From Clostridia bacterium (lineage in GTDB: Bacteria > Bacillota > Clostridia > Christensenellales > Aristaeellaceae), in the NCBI GenBank assembly GCA_017551645.1, contig JAFZLE010000132.1, forward strand, positions 1 to 7,775: a stretch of 7,775 bases of DNA, read 5' to 3'. Below the pieces are notes generated by a model. That model did no database searches. It was given only the letters and a program-made list of their open reading frames with translations, and had not been told where the DNA came from. This document shows, piece after piece, positions 4,830 to 7,775 of the stretch. The position numbers and the translations under genes are program-made. How positions within the stretch are numbered: position 1 is the stretch's first letter; the number at the start of each line of letters is the position of its first letter.

Positions 4830-6317
4830 TCAGTCGTCCGTCCAGCGTTCCGCCTTGCTGACGGCCTTTTTCCACTTTGCTTTGAGCTTCGCCCGCGTTT
4901 CTTCGGGCAGCGAGGGCGTGAACACACTTTCGCTCCGCCAGATGCCGCCTAACTGCGCGTCGTTCCACAGGCCCGCCGCGCGCCCCGCCAGCATCGCCGC
5001 GCCCAGTGCGGTGGTCTCGGTTATCCTGGGGCGCACCACGTCTATGCCCAGCATATCCGCCTGGAACTGCATAAGGAAGTTGTTCGCGGTAGCGCCGCCG
5101 TCCGCCCTAAGTACGCTTAACGGGTGGCCGGAATCCTCCGTCATGGCTTCCAGCACGTCCATGGACTGGTAGGCTATGCTTTCCAGCGCCGCGCGGGCGA
5201 TGTGCGCTCTGCCCGTGCCACGGGTGAGCCCCACCAGCGTGCCCCGAGCGTACATGTCCCAGTACGGCGCGCCCAGGCCCGCGAAGGCCGGTACCAGATA
5301 CACTCCCCCGTTGTCGGGTATTGAGCGGGCCAGGCCCTCGGTCTCGGCGGCGGTGGTTACTATCTTAAGCTCGTCCCTCAGCCACTGTATCGCCGCTCCC
5401 GCCACGAACACGCTGCCTTCCAGGGCATAGGTGGGCTTGCCGTCAAGCCTCCACGCCATGGTGCTCACAAGCCCAAAGCGGCTGGGCACTATCTCGCTCC
5501 CCGTATTCATAAGCAGGAAGCAGCCCGTGCCGTAGGTGTTCTTGGCCATGCCCTTCTCAAAGCACGCCTGCCCGAACAGCGCCGCGTGTTGGTCTCCCGC
5601 CATGGCGCAGATGGGTATCTCACGGCCCAGTATGCTCTTCTCAGTCACGCCCACAGTCTGGGAGGAATCCACCACGCGCGGAAGTACGCTTTCGGGTACG
5701 TCCAGCATCCTGAGCATTCCCTTGTCCCAGACCTGGTCTTTAAGGTTGAACAGCATGGTGCGGGAGGCGTTGGTTGCATCGGTAACGTGCGCTCTGCCGC
5801 CCGTGAGCCGCCACACCAGGTAGCTGTCCACGGTGCCGAAGCAGACCTCGCCCTTATCTGCCTTATCGCGCAGCCCCTCTATATTATCCAGCAGCCATTT
5901 CAGCTTGCTGCCGGAAAAGTACGCGTCCGGAACCAGCCCCGTCACACGGCGGATTTCCTGCTCGTACCCGTCCTGTTTAAGCTGTTCGATTATGGGCGAA
6001 GTCCTGCGGCACTGCCAGACTATGGCGTTGTGGAAGCACTTGCCGCTTTTCCTGTCCCACACGAGGGTAGTCTCGCGCTGGTTGGTGATGCCTATCGCGG
6101 CTATGTCGCCCGCGCTGATGTCCGCCTTTTCCACGGCAGTCTTCAGCGCGTTTATCTGGCTTGACCAGATGTCCTCCGGGTCGTGCTCCACCCAGCCGGG
6201 TTTGGGGTAGATCTGTTTGAACTCATTGGCGTGGCTGGCCACCTGCGCCCCGGTCTCGTCAAACACTATGGCCCGTGAACTGGTGGTACCCTGATCCAGC
6301 GCGATCACGTATTTCAT
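4830..6317 (-). CDS. glpK: Glycerol kinase
   Basis: GlpK phosphorylates glycerol with ATP to sn-glycerol 3-phosphate in the cytoplasm, trapping glycerol for phospholipid synthesis or catabolism. The 495 residues are standard length for the FGGY kinase family. Visible features are the N-terminal ATPase loop DQGTTSSRA (8-16), glycerol-contact residues R81, E82, W101, Y133 and D242 (the likely catalytic base, in [11 protein letters not shown]), and the first FGGY signature [13 protein letters not shown] (133-145). These are followed by TYGTG (261-265), GLGAPYWD (347-354) and the nucleotide-site ADGGAT (405-410). The loop between S218 and P234 (KSILGREIP) lacks the H-F-Y-G histidine that HPr phosphorylates in enterococcal GlpK. 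The ATG overlaps the rsmG stop by ATGA, with an AAGGGGG ribosome binding site inside rsmG. No glpF, glpD or glpO neighbour is in the window. Confidence 0.97.
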   Translation of the reverse strand: MKYVIALDQGTTSSRAIVFDETGAQVASHANEFKQIYPKPGWVEHDPEDIWSSQINALKTAVEKADISAGDIAAIGITNQRETTLVWDRKSGKCFHNAIVWQCRRTSPIIEQLKQDGYEQEIRRVTGLVPDAYFSGSKLKWLLDNIEGLRDKADKGEVCFGTVDSYLVWRLTGGRAHVTDATNASRTMLFNLKDQVWDKGMLRMLDVPESVLPRVVDSSQTVGVTEKSILGREIPICAMAGDQHAALFGQACFEKGMAKNTYGTGCFLLMNTGSEIVPSRFGLVSTMAWRLDGKPTYALEGSVFVAGAAIQWLRDELKIVTTAAETEGLARSIPDNGGVYLVPAFAGLGAPYWDMYARGTLVGLTRGTGRAHIARAALESIAYQSMDVLEAMTEDSGHPLSVLRADGGATANNFLMQFQADMLGIDVVRPRITETTALGAAMLAGRAAGLWNDAQLGGIWRSESVFTPSLPEETRAKLKAKWKKAVSKAERWTDD

Positions 6318-7033
6318 TGCTTTTCCCCCTTAAGCGGTCGTTTTTCGGCCATTCCGGCCCGTCTCGGGTATTTATCTGGAGTGGATCGCGTTTTCACGAT
6401 CTCTATTATCTTATGGTCCCAGTCCCTGCCGGGCAGTGGCGCGCTGTGTATCCCCGCGATCTCGCCGCCCAGCTCGCTCAGCGCGTACGCGGCTTCCGCT
6501 GCCTCTTCCTCCGCGGACGGGCCCTTGAGCGCCAGCATCCTGCCGCCCGGTTTTACCAGCGGCAGCAGCCATTCGCACAAAATGTTCAGCGGCGCCACCG
6601 CCCGGGCTACCGCCGCGTCAAAACGCTCCCGGTACGCGGGGTTCCTGCCGGCGTCCTCGCTGCGCATATGCAGCGCGCAGGCGTTTAGTTCCAGCGTCTG
6701 GCACACCTCCGCCAGAAACTCCACCCGCTTATTCAGGCTGTCCATAAGCGTAAAGCGGGCCTCAGGCAGCATCACGCTCAGCGGCACGCCCGGCAGCCCC
6801 GCGCCGCTGCCCACGTCTATAACGCTCGAGCAGCCCGAAAGGTACCCGGCTGCGGTCAGGCTGTCCAGGTAGTTCCTGTCCGCCGCCTCAAAGAAGTCCT
6901 CCCCCACGCGGGTCAGGTTCATCTTTTCGTTGGCGCTCATGAGCAAGCCGTGGTATCTGACCAGTTTGTCCGCCTGCTCCGGGCTCATGTCCAGGCCCAT
7001 TTTCGCGGCCCGGGAAAGCAGGTAATCCCTCAT
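6314..7033 (-). CDS. rsmG: 16S rRNA (guanine527-N7)-methyltransferase RsmG (GidB)
   Basis: RsmG uses S-adenosylmethionine to methylate N7 of G527 in the 530 loop of 16S rRNA. Loss of the enzyme gives low-level streptomycin resistance in several bacteria. The 239-residue protein has NEKMNLTRV (35-43), then RNYLDSL (53-59, where many homologues have RHxxDS). The SAM-binding motif I is [16 protein letters not shown] (71-86), the second acidic ribose contact is [11 protein letters not shown] (97-107), and these are followed by ARAVAPL (143-149) and [11 protein letters not shown] (161-171). The basic tail [15 protein letters not shown] (221-235) is typical. The start ATG overlaps the mnmG stop by ATGA, with GGGAGGG upstream inside mnmG. 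It is the second gene of the mnmG-rsmG pair, and its own stop overlaps the glpK start. Confidence 0.97.
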   Translation of the reverse strand: MRDYLLSRAAKMGLDMSPEQADKLVRYHGLLMSANEKMNLTRVGEDFFEAADRNYLDSLTAAGYLSGCSSVIDVGSGAGLPGVPLSVMLPEARFTLMDSLNKRVEFLAEVCQTLELNACALHMRSEDAGRNPAYRERFDAAVARAVAPLNILCEWLLPLVKPGGRMLALKGPSAEEEAAEAAYALSELGGEIAGIHSAPLPGRDWDHKIIEIVKTRSTPDKYPRRAGMAEKRPLKGEKQ

Positions 7034-7775
7034 TCGGCTTTGCCCTCCCGCCTGAGTTTTTCCAGCAGTATCATAAGCACGCTTATGTCTCCCGGCGACA
7101 CGCCCGGCACCCGGCTGGCCTGCCCCAGGGACACGGGGCGCGCCTTGTCCAGCTTCTGCCGCGCTTCAAGCCGCAGGTTGTCCAGCGCCAGATAATCTAT
7201 GTCCTTGGGAAGCAGCATCTGCTCTTCCCGGGCGAATTTCCTGACCTCTGCCTCCTGACGGCGCAGATAGCCCTCGTATTTAAGCTCGATCTCGGTCAGT
7301 TCCTTGGCTTCAAAGCTGATCTTGGGCAGCTGGGGATCTATTTCCCCCAACATCTTATAGGACACTCCCGGCCGCTTTATCAGGTCGCTGAGCCGCGCTG
7401 AGGAGGTCATCTCCGTTTCCCCGGCCTCGGAGAGCAGTTTGTTCAGCTTCTCGGAAGGGGGTGTGAAGTGCGCTTCCAGATACTTGCGGGCGGTGTTTTT
7501 TTCTTCCAGCTTCTTTTCCATGCGCCTTATCCTGTCCTCGCCCGCAAGCCCCTTCTGATAGCTTAACTCGGTCAGGCGCTGGTCCGCGTTGTCCTGCCTG
7601 AGCAGCAGGCGGTATTCGGCGCGGGAGGTCATCATGCGGTAAGGCTCGTCGGTGCCCTTGGTGGTCAGGTCGTCCACCATGACGCCTATATAGCTCTGGC
7701 TCCTGTCCAGTATGAGCGGCGCTTGCTCCTTAAGGTACAGCGCGGCGTTCATGCCCGCGTATATGCCCTGGGCAG
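7030..7775 (-). CDS. mnmG: tRNA uridine-5-carboxymethylaminomethyl modification protein MnmG (GidA), C-terminal part
   Basis: MnmG is an FAD protein that works with the GTPase MnmE to make the 5-(carboxymethyl)aminomethyl group on wobble U34 of certain tRNAs. About 248 C-terminal residues are present. The frame is open to the window edge and begins AQGIYAGMNAAL, so the Met at 7752 is internal and not a start. Recognised segments are RSQSYIGVMVDDLTTKGTDE, then PYRMMTSRAEYRLLLRQDNAD, and the helical MnmE/tRNA-binding tail with YEGYLRRQ, IDYLALDNLRLEARQKL and RPVSLGQASRVPGVSPGDIS. The FAD-binding N-terminus lies outside the window. The stop overlaps the rsmG start by four bases, so translation is probably coupled. 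The C-terminus ends soon after the last helix (LRREGKAE), as is usual. Confidence 0.97.
   Translation of the reverse strand, partial: AQGIYAGMNAALYLKEQAPLILDRSQSYIGVMVDDLTTKGTDEPYRMMTSRAEYRLLLRQDNADQRLTELSYQKGLAGEDRIRRMEKKLEEKNTARKYLEAHFTPPSEKLNKLLSEAGETEMTSSARLSDLIKRPGVSYKMLGEIDPQLPKISFEAKELTEIELKYEGYLRRQEAEVRKFAREEQMLLPKDIDYLALDNLRLEARQKLDKARPVSLGQASRVPGVSPGDISVLMILLEKLRREGKAE

Noticed and set aside
1..7775. CRISPR array, insertion sequence or phage attachment site
   Set aside because: No regularly spaced direct repeats, no transposase or integrase frame and no terminal inverted repeats were seen. The only notable repeated block is the L1-site motif.

Overview
The window looks like a GC-rich Firmicutes (Clostridia-type) chromosome. 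The grounds are strong AGGAGG-type ribosome binding sites, the rpmG-secE-nusG-rplK-rplA gene order, and the sequence character of NusG, L11, L1, GlpK and RsmG. Genus or family cannot be assigned from the sequence alone. All genes look intact except the two cut by the window edges.

Left part, + strand (1-3003). The 3' end of a serine beta-lactamase-like hydrolase closes at a strong intrinsic terminator. A consensus sigma-A-type promoter (TTGCGC, 17 bp, TATAAT) and a foldable leader then open a transcription/translation operon: rpmG (L33, zinc form), secE, nusG, rplK (L11) and rplA (L1). Two RNA elements resembling the L1-binding stalk of 23S rRNA (GUGG-GA-GG ... CC-N6/7-CCAC) lie immediately upstream of rplK and of rplA, which suggests feedback by L1 at two points. 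A 13-bp-stem terminator follows rplA. The rplJ-rplL-rpoB genes that normally follow are absent here.

Right part, - strand (3024-7775, transcribed right to left). The order is mnmG (C-terminal part), rsmG, glpK, then a MATE-type 12-helix transporter fused to a C-terminal RsbW/SpoIIAB-like ATP-binding domain. mnmG/rsmG and rsmG/glpK each overlap by an ATGA, so translation is probably coupled. The glpK-to-MATE gap is 57 bp with no convincing promoter or terminator. This set joins tRNA modification (MnmG, wobble U34), 16S rRNA methylation (RsmG, m7G527), glycerol phosphorylation and a putative regulated exporter. The gene expected after rsmG in many Firmicutes, noc/parA/parB, is not there.

The points most worth a second look are the MATE/anti-sigma-kinase-like fusion, the duplicated L1 operator, the structured rpmG leader, and the two breaks in usually conserved gene order. 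No CRISPR array, insertion sequence, tRNA or rRNA gene was recognised.
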